A stretch of DNA of 35,590 bases. It comes from an uncultured Lachnospiraceae bacterium (GTDB lineage Bacteria > Bacillota > Clostridia > Lachnospirales > Lachnospiraceae). Of this stretch, positions 1 through 7,462 are shown in pieces (the stretch's first letter is position 1; every line of letters starts with the position of its first letter). A program made the translations under genes and the position numbers. Under the pieces are notes generated by a model that did no database searches, had not been told where the DNA came from, and saw only the letters and a program-made list of their open reading frames with translations. The stretch covers positions 1-35,590 of the forward strand of contig CAJUNR010000043.1 of the NCBI GenBank assembly GCA_910587765.1, in the 5' to 3' direction.

Positions 1-736
1 TATACTCATCATTTATTTTTTTAATATGACAAATAAAATAGTCTTCCCATTTACTCAATTCTCTTGTGTTCAGCAAGTTACATACTATATTATTATATGA
101 TATAGTAACACCACATATTTGATTATAAAGACCTATCGAATGTGCATACCCTATTCCAAACCTATCAGAAACAATTTTATATCTTTCTATATCTAACAAC
201 AAACTTTCCCGTTTAGACATCACACCTATTAATGTTTTCAAATCTCTTTTTAAAACAACTGGAGCACCACTATTTCCGTTTCCTATATTAGCATTCTGGA
301 TTTCATATTTTCCCTCATTAACACCACATATTATTCCTGTAGTACATAATAACTCATTTTTCTTATTTTCATATCCAATAACAACTACTTCTTCTGAAAT
401 CAATGTTTCTTCTTTCAATGTATAATCACAAAAGAAATCACATGGATTTAAATTTAATTTTATATTTGATTGTACCATAATAATATCAACACCAATATAC
501 TGATAATTCAAATTTTGTTTCTTTCTAATTTCATAATAATTTCCTTTATAATACGCCCAAAAACTACAACTCAATGAAAAATCAATATTATGTTTTGCTG
601 TCATTACAGTACCATCATTACTAATCAAAAAACCTGTACCAACTGAAATATAATTATCAGTTTTATCTCTTCTGTATATATATACAATTAAATTTTTCTG
701 TATATACTCTATTCGCTCTGTTCTATTTCGGCACAT
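1..736 (-). CDS. Trypsin-like serine protease (S1/Trypsin_2 type), partial at left edge
   Basis: An open frame of 245 codons runs from an ATG at 736 off the left end, so the C terminus is missing. All three catalytic residues of a chymotrypsin-fold protease are visible: His49 in TAKHNI after the strand GTGFLISNDG, Asp84 in IGVDIIMV, and Ser156 in GNGNSGAPVV. The spacing suits the compact Trypsin_2 family. No signal peptide or membrane segment is seen in this part, so a cytoplasmic location is likely. The start lies inside the end of the upstream 123-aa gene (28-nt overlap) with only a weak ribosome site, which suggests translational coupling. Base composition is much more AT-rich than the chromosomal genes to the right. 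Intracellular proteases of this kind occur in bacterial conflict systems. That role is inference; the fold and triad are seen directly. Confidence 0.85.
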   Translation of the reverse strand, partial: MCRNRTERIEYIQKNLIVYIYRRDKTDNYISVGTGFLISNDGTVMTAKHNIDFSLSCSFWAYYKGNYYEIRKKQNLNYQYIGVDIIMVQSNIKLNLNPCDFFCDYTLKEETLISEEVVVIGYENKKNELLCTTGIICGVNEGKYEIQNANIGNGNSGAPVVLKRDLKTLIGVMSKRESLLLDIERYKIVSDRFGIGYAHSIGLYNQICGVTISYNNIVCNLLNTRELSKWEDYFICHIKKINDEY

Positions 737-1080
737 AACTTATCACAACCTAACAATATAATCATCGCCGCTACTTCATAAGGAAAATCAATTTCTTTTT
801 CAATAAAAGGAATTAAAAGCATAGCCAAGTCAACAGTATTTTTAATAACTTTCTTTTTCTCTGGATAATTAAAATCTACACAGATACATTTCTTTAATAT
901 TTTTACATTGTCTGAACACCATTTCTTAAACTTATTTATTATATCCTCTAAGGACGGAATAGCACCTGTTAATTCACCATCTTCTATTCCAATTTCTTTA
1001 GACACAGTCTTTTCATACCACGTTGAAAACACTAGCTCCTGATTTTCAAGATAAATTTCCATTAATTTTCTATTTTCCAT
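709..1080 (-). CDS. Small helical protein coupled to trypsin-like protease, function unknown
   Basis: This 123-aa protein is preceded by AAGGAG about 10 nt before the ATG. It is rich in Glu, Lys and Ile, with no signal peptide; the middle has a short Cys-containing stretch (KKCICVDF) and the C-terminal third is mostly helical with a hydrophobic run (DLAMLLIPF, AAMIILLG). I do not recognise the family. It overlaps the following protease gene by 28 nt and shares its promoter, so the two probably work together, for example as sensor or inhibitor plus protease. Some small domains are known to co-occur with trypsin-like peptidases in predicted conflict systems, but I cannot assign this one to them from sequence alone. 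Composition is AT-rich, suggesting horizontal origin. Confidence 0.75.
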   Translation of the reverse strand: MENRKLMEIYLENQELVFSTWYEKTVSKEIGIEDGELTGAIPSLEDIINKFKKWCSDNVKILKKCICVDFNYPEKKKVIKNTVDLAMLLIPFIEKEIDFPYEVAAMIILLGCDKLCAEIEQSE

Positions 1081-1142
1081 TTCAAATACGCTCCTTTATA
1101 TGCTTTTCTATTGCTACCTCTGTAAGAATCTTGCTTATCAGC

Positions 1143-1171
1143 ATTATATACTCTTTTCATTTACATTTCAA
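1143..1171 (-). promoter_or_regulatory. Sigma-A type promoter for the protease cassette
   Basis: On the minus strand TTGAAA (1171-1166) is followed by a 17-nt spacer and TATAAT (1148-1143), about 60 nt upstream of the 123-aa gene start at 1080. The cassette therefore has its own promoter. Confidence 0.7.
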
Positions 1172-1252
1172 TCAATTTCCCCTATATATGCTAAACTTCA
1201 ACTTTATCTATCTTACTCTGCATGACTCTTTCTATATCAGTTGCATACACTA

Positions 1253-1298
1253 ATATTCTCTTTGACTGACACTCAAAGGTGTAAATCAAAGAGAATAT
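1253..1298. repeat. 13-bp perfect inverted repeat (hairpin)
   Basis: ATATTCTCTTTGA at 1253-1265 is perfectly complementary to 1286-1298, with a 20-nt loop that itself contains ACAC...GTGT. It lies between the end of rlmD and the promoter of the protease cassette. There is no T-run on the minus-strand side, so it is not a textbook terminator. It may be a weak terminator or mark an island boundary. Confidence 0.6.
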
Positions 1299-1321
1299 AT
1301 TCCACCATTTCTAAGCTACCA

Positions 1322-2965
1322 TCAAATCATACGAAAATATTCCAACGCCTCTCTTATCGCCGCTTCTTTCTCTGGCGGGCATTTCGGCTGTCTGGAATTT
1401 TCCGATTTTGGCAGATTGTAGTTCACCCTCTCGATAATCCCACATTTCTCTTTTACCTGTGCGATATACAAACTGCTGACTTTCAATCCAGTATGTTCCA
1501 ACACATAATCCTTGATTTCCTCATAAGTTGCCTTGCTCTCCGCAGCCGTTAAATCAAGCTCGTCCATCTGAAGCTCAACCTCGATATGTTGGTCTGAATG
1601 AAGTTTGGACAATAAACATACCGTCTCCACATTTGCACTCCACGGAAACATATCCACACAGCATACACGTTCCACCCGGTATCCGCGCTCCTGAAGGAGC
1701 GTAAGATCCCGTGCCAGACTGGTAGGTTTACAGGAAATATAGACCATCCGCTCCACTCCGTAATCAACGATCTTCCTGAGCGCTTTGGGATGTACGCCGT
1801 CTCTTGGCGGATCCAGCACGATGAAATCCGGTTTTTCACGGATATCATCCAGCACTTTCAGCACATCTCCGGCGATAAATTCGCAGTTCTCCAGACCGTT
1901 GAGACGCGCGTTCATTTTCGCAGCCTCCACTGCCTCCTCTACAATCTCCACTCCGACCACCCGCTTTGCCACCGGGGCCAGGATCTGCGCGATCGTACCG
2001 GTACCGCTGTACAGGTCGAAGATCACCTGGTCTTTCGTGTCGCCGATATAGCTCCGAGCTGTCTCATAGAGTACCTCTGCCCCGAGGGTATTGGTCTGGA
2101 AAAACGAAAACGGAGTGATCCGGAACCGAAGCCCCAGCAACTCCTCATAAAAATAATCCCTTCCGTAGAGCAGTTCTGTCCTGTCGTTTTGTACTACGTC
2201 TGCCAGACTGTCATTGCCGGTATGAAGCAGGCCTGTAATTTCCCCGCTCAAGGTCAGCGCCAGCATCCGCTCTTTCCATCCTTCCAGCAGCGCATGCTCT
2301 CCCGTCGTACCCTGCGCGGCCGTCACCAGATCGACGAGAATCTCTCCTGTTTTCGACGCTTTTCTCACCAGCAGATGCCGCAGATAACCTGTATGCCTCA
2401 TTTTATGATAGTAGGAAACTCCCTGCCCGCGAAAATATGCCAGTGATTCCTTTAAAATAATTCCAAAATCTTCATCCGCGATCCGGCAGCCGTCTACCGT
2501 TACAATGTCATAAAAGCTTCCCCGTCTGTGCATCCCCAGCTCCAGAGGCCCGTCCTTTTCTCCGTCTCCGAAAGAAAACTCCATCTTATTCCGGTAGCCG
2601 TACCTGGCGGGGCTTTCCCTGATCCCCTCGAACTGCCACGGATATCCGGCGGCCTGCTCAAGAATCGCCCGCACCTGCCGTTCCTTCAGCCGAAGCTGTT
2701 TCTCGTACGGAAGATTCTGCCAGGTACATCCTCCGCAGTCCGCAAAATGCCCGCAGGACGGCTCGCATTCCTGTTCCGCGCGTTCCAGCACCTCCAGAAC
2801 CCGGCCTTCCGCCTTACTGCTTCTCACCTTTGTCACCTGAAAACGGACGTTCTGCCCCTGCACTGTATTTTTCACCGTTACCGTTGTACCGTCCACCCGT
2901 ATCGTTCCTTTATTCGGAAACAGAACGTCCTCCACCCTGCCCTCATAGATCTGTCCTTTTTTCAT
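1322..2965 (-). CDS. rlmD: 23S rRNA (uracil-5-)-methyltransferase RlmD-like
   Basis: This 547-aa TrmA/RumA-family enzyme would transfer a methyl group from SAM to C5 of a uridine in 23S rRNA. The start MKKGQIYEG is chosen over an upstream in-frame Met because of the purine-rich GGGGAAGGGAG just before it. Visible parts in order: an N-terminal TRAM-like domain (about residues 1-60), an iron-sulfur cluster motif with Cys71, Cys77 and Cys80 (C-x5-C-x2-C), the SAM motif FDLYSGTGTIAQ, VLDPPRDGV, and the catalytic-Cys block YISCKPTSLARDL. The last roughly 90 residues, after the methyltransferase fold, contain KVSSLYIAQVKEKCG; I recall this extension from clostridial members of the family. Whether it modifies one site (RlmD) or two (RlmCD) cannot be told from sequence. 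Confidence 0.9.
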   Translation of the reverse strand: MKKGQIYEGRVEDVLFPNKGTIRVDGTTVTVKNTVQGQNVRFQVTKVRSSKAEGRVLEVLERAEQECEPSCGHFADCGGCTWQNLPYEKQLRLKERQVRAILEQAAGYPWQFEGIRESPARYGYRNKMEFSFGDGEKDGPLELGMHRRGSFYDIVTVDGCRIADEDFGIILKESLAYFRGQGVSYYHKMRHTGYLRHLLVRKASKTGEILVDLVTAAQGTTGEHALLEGWKERMLALTLSGEITGLLHTGNDSLADVVQNDRTELLYGRDYFYEELLGLRFRITPFSFFQTNTLGAEVLYETARSYIGDTKDQVIFDLYSGTGTIAQILAPVAKRVVGVEIVEEAVEAAKMNARLNGLENCEFIAGDVLKVLDDIREKPDFIVLDPPRDGVHPKALRKIVDYGVERMVYISCKPTSLARDLTLLQERGYRVERVCCVDMFPWSANVETVCLLSKLHSDQHIEVELQMDELDLTAAESKATYEEIKDYVLEHTGLKVSSLYIAQVKEKCGIIERVNYNLPKSENSRQPKCPPEKEAAIREALEYFRMI

Positions 2966-3025
2966 ACGCTCCCTTCCCCTCTCTTCCGAACCTGTACGCA
3001 AACTGTCCAAATTGTCATATAAGTT

Positions 3026-3073
3026 ACAGCCCCCTGTCCCCGGCAGCGACGCCGTACGGGAACAGGGGGCTGT
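3026..3073 (-). terminator. Strong GC-rich hairpin between small membrane protein gene and rlmD
   Basis: A 12-bp perfect stem (ACAGCCCCCTGT at 3026-3037 pairing with 3062-3073) lies just downstream of the gene ending at 3099. No clear T-run follows, so termination efficiency is uncertain. Confidence 0.55.
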
Positions 3074-3098
3074 GCCATCAAGTCAACCACCTGAAATC

Positions 3099-3389
3099 TT
3101 ATTCTTCGCTCTTCTCTGTCTTCTCTTTCTCTTCCTCTTCGTCCTCATCATCGAAGAAATCATCGTCGAAATCGTCATCGAAATCCTCGTCAAAATCTTC
3201 CAGATAATCCGGAGTGAAGAAACGGTACACGGCATATGCAATACCCGCTACCGCGATCACTGCTCCGATGACAATCAGAACCCACATCAACGCATTCTGC
3301 TTTTTCTCTTCTTCCTTTTTAATATGAAGCAGTTCACCCAGCATCTCATTGGTTTTCGCTGAATTAATAAAATCTTCTACACGGCTCAT
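3099..3389 (-). CDS. Small single-pass membrane protein with acidic tail, unknown function
   Basis: This 96-aa protein starts at MSRVEDF, with AGAGG about 8 nt upstream. It has an N-terminal helical segment (SAKTNEMLGELLHIKKEEEKK), one membrane helix (about residues 34-56, WVLIVIGAVIAVAGIAYAVY) and a cytoplasmic tail almost wholly of Asp, Glu and Phe. The tail could be a charged anchor or a metal- or protein-binding stretch. Similar small proteins are, as far as I recall, common in Lachnospiraceae without a known role. It lies downstream of pcrA on the same strand with a 155-nt gap. Confidence 0.7.
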   Translation of the reverse strand: MSRVEDFINSAKTNEMLGELLHIKKEEEKKQNALMWVLIVIGAVIAVAGIAYAVYRFFTPDYLEDFDEDFDDDFDDDFFDDEDEEEEKEKTEKSEE

Positions 3390-3544
3390 GGCGGATACCT
3401 CTTTTCTTAAATATTCTTTCACAGCAGCACGGTCCGACGTGCAGTTCTTCCCTTCAGCGAAGACCGCTCCCTCAAAAGCCTGTCCGCTGTCATTCCGTAC
3501 ACCGCTCTGTATAAGCGTAGTATACCATACTTTCCCGAAAAATA

Positions 3545-5770
3545 CTATAGACTTTCTATTTTTTTCAATTTGGCAAAGGAAGCAAACATTTTCTTCACGC
3601 CCGCCCGGTCAAAATCCACTTTCACCTCGAAGTCTCTGCCGCCTTCCGTGATCTCAAGGACCGTTCCTTCGCCAAATTTTATATGGGATACCCGGTCGCC
3701 GGCCTCGTAATCGAGCCGGTCCGCTTTCACCACTTTGAACTGCTTCGGATCAAAAGTCCTGCTTTTAAACGCTTCCTTTGCCCGGGCGTATGCCTGATTC
3801 TGAGGCAGACTCTGCACTTTGGGCGTCTCCTCCTGGGCATAACTGCGCCCAAGCAGTTCCTTTGGAATCTCCTGTATAAACCGGGAGATGCGATTGTAAT
3901 GGTTCTCTCCCCGTATCATGCGCACTCTGACCGCCGTCAGCGTCAGATCCTTCATCGCTCTTGTAATCCCCACGTAGCAGAGCCTGCGCTCCTCCTCGAT
4001 CTCTTCCGTCGGATTCTCGGCGGCGATCGACATATAACTGGGAAAAATTCCGTCCTCCATCCCCGCCAGGTAAACGTGCGGAAATTCCAGCCCCTTCGCA
4101 CTGTGCAGCGTCATCAGCAGCACCCGGTCGTCACTTTCCTCCACACCGTCGATGTCCGCCACCAGAGCGACCTCTTCCAGAAAGCCGCCAAGCTCCGGAT
4201 GGTCGGCCTCTTTCTCATACGTGACCGCCTTGCTGATCAGTTCCCCGATATTATCCAGACGGGCCTGCGCCTCGTCCGTCCCCTCGTCCTCCAGATCTTT
4301 CGCATATCCGGTCCGCTCCAGAACTTCGCGGATCAGTTCCTCCACGCACAGATCCGCAGCCCGCAGCCTCCAGTCATGAATCAGATTTACAAAGGGCTGA
4401 ATCTTCAGAACGGCCTTCCCGATGCCCGGCACATCTCCCGCGGACTCCAGCGCCTCAAAAAAACTGATTCCTCTGGAATCGGCATACGCCTGCACCTTAT
4501 TGATCGTCACGCCTCCGATTCCCCGCTTGGGAACATTGATGATCCGGTGCACTGCCAGATCGTCCTTTCCGTTGTCAACGGTCTTCAAATACGCCAGGAC
4601 GTCCTTAATCTCTTTTCTGGAATAGAAATTGACGCCGCCGACAATCTTGTAGGGAATGTTCGCCATCAGAAATTTTTCCTCGAAGGTGCGGGACTGATAA
4701 TTGGTCCGATACAAAACGGCAAAATCGCGGTATTCGGCCCCGCCCGGACGCATCTTCTTCTGAATATCCCGCGTCACATACTCTGCTTCCTCATAGGCGC
4801 CCTGAAGCAGTTGAAACGTCACTGGCTCTCCCCGCTCATTTTCCGTCCAGAGCGCTTTCTCCTTCCTCCCGTAATTATTTTGGATCACGCCGTTTGCAGC
4901 GTCCAGTATATTTTGCGTCGACCGGTAGTTCTGTTCCAGTTTTATGACTCTCGTGCCGGGAAAAACTTTCTCAAAATTCAGAATATTTTGAATATTCGCC
5001 CCCCGGAACCGGTAGATGGACTGATCGTCATCGCCGACCACGCAGAGATTCTGATATTTTCCCGCCAGCGTGCTCACCAGTTTAAACTGCGCCGTATTCG
5101 TATCCTGATACTCGTCTACCATAATGTACCGGAACCGGTCCTGATAATATTCCAGCACATCCGGACAGCTCTGAAACAGCTCCACCGTTTTGACGATCAG
5201 ATCGTCAAAATCCAGCGCATTGTTTTTCTTCAGTTCTTTCTGGTATTCGAGATAAACTTCCGCCACCTTTTCCTGACGAAAATCTCCTTTCGCCGCCGTC
5301 TGAAATTCCGCCGGCGATATGTACTCATCCTTCGCATGCGAGATGGCGCCCAAGAGCATCCGCTCTTTATACATTTTCGTATCAATCTGCAAACGGCGGC
5401 ACACGTCTTTCAGAACGGTTTTCTGATCCTCCGTATCGTATATAGTGAACCGCTGGTCATATCCCAGCCGGTCGATATAGCGCCGCAGAATCCGCACGCA
5501 TGCGGAATGGAAAGTGCTGACCCAGACGCTTTCCGAACCGTAACCGACAATCCGGTCTACGCGTTCCCGCATCTCTCCCGCCGCTTTGTTCGTAAAGGTA
5601 ATGGCAAGAATATTCCACGGATTCACCTCGCATTCTTCAATCAGATGGGCGATCCGGTAAGTCAGAACTCTGGTCTTTCCCGAACCGGCTCCCGCCAGAA
5701 TCAAGAGAGGCCCTTCCGTATGCAGTACCGCTTCCTGTTGTTCCTTATTTAAAAGTTCCAGTTCGTTCAT
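3545..5770 (-). CDS. pcrA: ATP-dependent DNA helicase PcrA/UvrD
   Basis: A 741-aa superfamily 1A helicase that unwinds DNA 3' to 5' in repair and in clearing RecA or stalled complexes. Motifs in order: Q-motif region NKEQQEAV, Walker A AGAGSGKT (residues 26-33), motif Ia ITFTNKAAGEM, Walker B DEYQDTN, motif III VGDDDQSIYRFRGA, motif IV LEQNYRS, motif V TLHSAKGLEFPHVYLAGMED, and motif VI ERRLCYVGITRA. The last roughly 60 residues (GDRVSHIKFGEGTVLEI) are the Tudor-like C-terminal domain of PcrA that binds RNA polymerase. The length is normal and the start has AAAGGAGA 7 nt upstream. Its promoter lies above the two 48-bp repeats at 5791-5917. Confidence 0.95.
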   Translation of the reverse strand: MNELELLNKEQQEAVLHTEGPLLILAGAGSGKTRVLTYRIAHLIEECEVNPWNILAITFTNKAAGEMRERVDRIVGYGSESVWVSTFHSACVRILRRYIDRLGYDQRFTIYDTEDQKTVLKDVCRRLQIDTKMYKERMLLGAISHAKDEYISPAEFQTAAKGDFRQEKVAEVYLEYQKELKKNNALDFDDLIVKTVELFQSCPDVLEYYQDRFRYIMVDEYQDTNTAQFKLVSTLAGKYQNLCVVGDDDQSIYRFRGANIQNILNFEKVFPGTRVIKLEQNYRSTQNILDAANGVIQNNYGRKEKALWTENERGEPVTFQLLQGAYEEAEYVTRDIQKKMRPGGAEYRDFAVLYRTNYQSRTFEEKFLMANIPYKIVGGVNFYSRKEIKDVLAYLKTVDNGKDDLAVHRIINVPKRGIGGVTINKVQAYADSRGISFFEALESAGDVPGIGKAVLKIQPFVNLIHDWRLRAADLCVEELIREVLERTGYAKDLEDEGTDEAQARLDNIGELISKAVTYEKEADHPELGGFLEEVALVADIDGVEESDDRVLLMTLHSAKGLEFPHVYLAGMEDGIFPSYMSIAAENPTEEIEEERRLCYVGITRAMKDLTLTAVRVRMIRGENHYNRISRFIQEIPKELLGRSYAQEETPKVQSLPQNQAYARAKEAFKSRTFDPKQFKVVKADRLDYEAGDRVSHIKFGEGTVLEITEGGRDFEVKVDFDRAGVKKMFASFAKLKKIESL

Positions 5771-5790
5771 CCTGTCTCTCCTTTCGATCC

Positions 5791-5838
5791 GCTCGCTGAA
5801 TGAGTGAACTCATTCTTCTCGCTAACGCTCATTATATC
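5791..5838. repeat. 48-bp direct repeat, copy 1 (pcrA leader)
   Basis: Near-identical to 5870-5917 (three mismatches in 48). It contains the palindrome GAATGAGT-GA-ACTCATTC and, read on the minus strand, begins with GATATAAT. It lies just above the pcrA ribosome site, within the transcribed leader if the upstream promoter is used. Confidence 0.85.
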
Positions 5839-5869
5839 GCGAATCTTCGATTCACGATCAGCATTCGCC

Positions 5870-5917
5870 GCTCGCCGAATGAGTATACTCATTCTTCTCG
5901 CTAACGCTCATTATATC
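5870..5917. repeat. 48-bp direct repeat, copy 2 (pcrA promoter)
   Basis: Second copy of the 5791 repeat, with the inner palindrome GAATGAGT-AT-ACTCATTC. Its right end (ATTATATC) contains the -10 box of the proposed pcrA promoter. Confidence 0.85.
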
Positions 5918-5938
5918 ACAGGAACAAACGTTTGACAA
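5910..5938 (-). promoter_or_regulatory. pcrA promoter
   Basis: Minus-strand TTGTCA (5938-5933), 17-nt spacer, TATAAT (5915-5910). The -35 box overlaps the -35 of the divergent promoter on the other strand, so the two promoters probably compete. Confidence 0.65.
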
Positions 5939-5961
5939 ACTGTGGGGATCATCTTTATAAT
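5932..5961 (+). promoter_or_regulatory. Promoter of the 6064/6369 genes
   Basis: TTGACA (5932-5937), 18-nt spacer, TATAAT (5956-5961), followed about 100 nt later by the gene at 6064. It shares its -35 region with the pcrA promoter. Confidence 0.7.
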
Positions 5962-6063
5962 AAAGGGCAGCAGACAGTATCACCTTCACATCCGTTTTGT
6001 CCCAATGTTCCACATGTACCGTTACGCAAAAAACAACATTTTATCAAACAAAGGAGCCTGTCC

Positions 6064-6285
6064 ATGTATCAGAAAATGAAACGTATTCTCGCCCTGCTTG
6101 CCGTCATTCTTATTCTGCTTCTTTACCTCGCCACTTTTCTCCTGTCTTTCTTCCAAAGCGAACAGGCGGGCGAACTGCTGATGATCTCCCTGACCGCCAC
6201 TGTAGTGATCCCGGTGCTGCTGTATCTCTATCTGTGGCTGTTCCGGTTTTTTCACAGAGAAGACAGGGACGATTCGTCCCGCTGA
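6064..6285 (+). CDS. Small two-helix membrane protein, unknown function
   Basis: This 73-aa protein starts at MYQKMKRI, with AAAGGAG 7 nt upstream; a longer frame upstream has no ribosome site. It has two hydrophobic helices (about residues 7-29 and 36-60) and a charged C-terminal end (FFHREDRDDSSR), a hairpin inner-membrane topology. No motif identifies a function. It precedes the binding protein gene by 83 nt, but a second possible promoter in that gap makes co-transcription uncertain. Confidence 0.65.
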   Translation: MYQKMKRILALLAVILILLLYLATFLLSFFQSEQAGELLMISLTATVVIPVLLYLYLWLFRFFHREDRDDSSR

Positions 6286-6306
6286 CGCACCCCGCAGCGC
6301 GGCAGA

Positions 6307-6336
6307 TTGACAAATCCTCCGGACTCCGCATATATT
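6307..6336 (+). promoter_or_regulatory. Possible promoter of the solute-binding protein gene
   Basis: TTGACA (6307-6312), 18-nt spacer, TATATT (6331-6336). The spacer contains CCTCCG, which could pair with the ribosome site GCGGAGG, but this pairing lies upstream of any transcript from this promoter and would matter only for read-through RNA. Confidence 0.45.
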
Positions 6337-6368
6337 ACACTATAAAATTTTGCGGAGGTAACAAAATT

Positions 6369-7364
6369 ATGAAAAAATGGATCAGTCTGCTCCTGACCGG
6401 CGTGCTTTGTCTGACCGCCGGCTGCGGCAGCGGACAGGAACAGAGCGCAGAACTGACGCCGGTAACGCTGAACGAAGTGGCGCATTCTATCTTCTACGCT
6501 CCACAGTATGTAGCAATTGAGAATGGATATTTTGCAGAGGAAGGAATCGATCTGACGCTTGTCACCGGTTTCGGTGCGGATAAGGTCGCCACCGCCCTGG
6601 TATCCGGAGAAGCAGATATCGGATTTATGGGAAGCGAATCTTCCATCTATATCTACAATCAGAACCCGGACGATTATATTGTCAATTTCGCCCAGCTCAC
6701 ACAGAGAGCCGGCAATTTTCTGGTGGCCCGGGAACCTATGGACGATTTCCGTTGGGAAGATCTCAAAGGTTCCTATGTGCTCGGGGGACGCAAGGGCGGT
6801 ATGCCTCAGATGGTCTTCGAGTTTATTTTAAAGAAAAACAACATCGATCCGGCCGCAGATCTCTCGATCGACCAGAGCATTGATTTCGGTTCTACGGCCG
6901 CCGCTTTTACCGGGAATGACGCAGAATTTACAGTAGAATTTGAACCGTCCGCCACCGCCCTGGAGACGGAAGGCGTCGGATACGTCGTCGCGTCCCTCGG
7001 TGAAGCGTCCGGTTATGTTCCCTATACGGCTTACAGCGTAAAACAAAGCTATCTCGCAGAACATCCTGATGTTCTGCAGGCCTTCACCAACGCCCTGCAG
7101 AAAGGAATGGATTATGTACAGTCCCATACGCCCGAAGAAATCGCCAAAGTCATTCAGCCCCAGTTTGAAGAGACAGACCTGGATACCATCACAAAAATCG
7201 TAACGCGTTATTATGAACAGGATACCTGGAAAGACAATCTGGTTTTCGAGAAGGAAAGCTTCGATCTTCTTCAGAACATCCTCCAGGAAGCGGGAGAACT
7301 GCCCGCGTGGACTCCTTACGAAAATCTGGTCAATACGGAATTCGCCGTAAAGGCGGCCGAATAA
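6369..7364 (+). CDS. ABC transporter substrate-binding lipoprotein, NMT1/SsuA/ThiY-like
   Basis: This 331-aa protein starts with a lipoprotein signal peptide (MKKWISLLLTGVLCLTAGC, lipobox LTAGC), so it is anchored outside the membrane. The mature part opens with VTLNEVAHSIFYAPQYVAIENGYF and continues with EEGIDLTL and GFMGSESSIYIY, the pattern of the NMT1/SsuA family (nitrate, sulfonate, taurine or pyrimidine precursors). GGAGG lies about 10 nt before the ATG. The substrate cannot be named. No permease or ATPase gene is adjacent: upstream is a small membrane protein and downstream a terminator and the convergent sugar operon. It must therefore use a transporter encoded elsewhere. Confidence 0.88.
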   Translation: MKKWISLLLTGVLCLTAGCGSGQEQSAELTPVTLNEVAHSIFYAPQYVAIENGYFAEEGIDLTLVTGFGADKVATALVSGEADIGFMGSESSIYIYNQNPDDYIVNFAQLTQRAGNFLVAREPMDDFRWEDLKGSYVLGGRKGGMPQMVFEFILKKNNIDPAADLSIDQSIDFGSTAAAFTGNDAEFTVEFEPSATALETEGVGYVVASLGEASGYVPYTAYSVKQSYLAEHPDVLQAFTNALQKGMDYVQSHTPEEIAKVIQPQFEETDLDTITKIVTRYYEQDTWKDNLVFEKESFDLLQNILQEAGELPAWTPYENLVNTEFAVKAAE

Positions 7365-7394
7365 ACAGCCTGCAGCAGAAAAAAGGCAGATTGC

Positions 7395-7443
7395 AACACG
7401 TCCCTGCCCGTGTGCCAGGCACGCAGGCAGGGACGTGTTTTAC
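7395..7443 (+). terminator. Intrinsic terminator after the binding protein gene
   Basis: A 14-bp stem (AACACGTCCCTGCC at 7395-7408 pairing with 7426-7439) with a GC-rich inner stem is followed by TTTTA. It sits between convergent genes and has a T-run only on the plus strand. Confidence 0.85.
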
Positions 7444-7462
7444 AACAACCCTTTTTATTGGT

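Noticed and set aside
3683..5752. 689-codon open frame antisense to pcrA
   Set aside because: It mirrors the pcrA coding strand throughout, is rich in His, Arg and Pro as expected of an antisense reading, has no ribosome site and shows no domain.
5791..5917. CRISPR array
   Set aside because: Only two repeat units of 48 bp with a single spacer of about 31 bp, and each unit contains promoter-like sequence; no cas genes are present.
5997..6368. Long N-terminal extension of the NMT1-like binding protein
   Set aside because: It runs through the small membrane protein gene in another frame; the GGAGG and the lipoprotein signal peptide place the true start at 6369.
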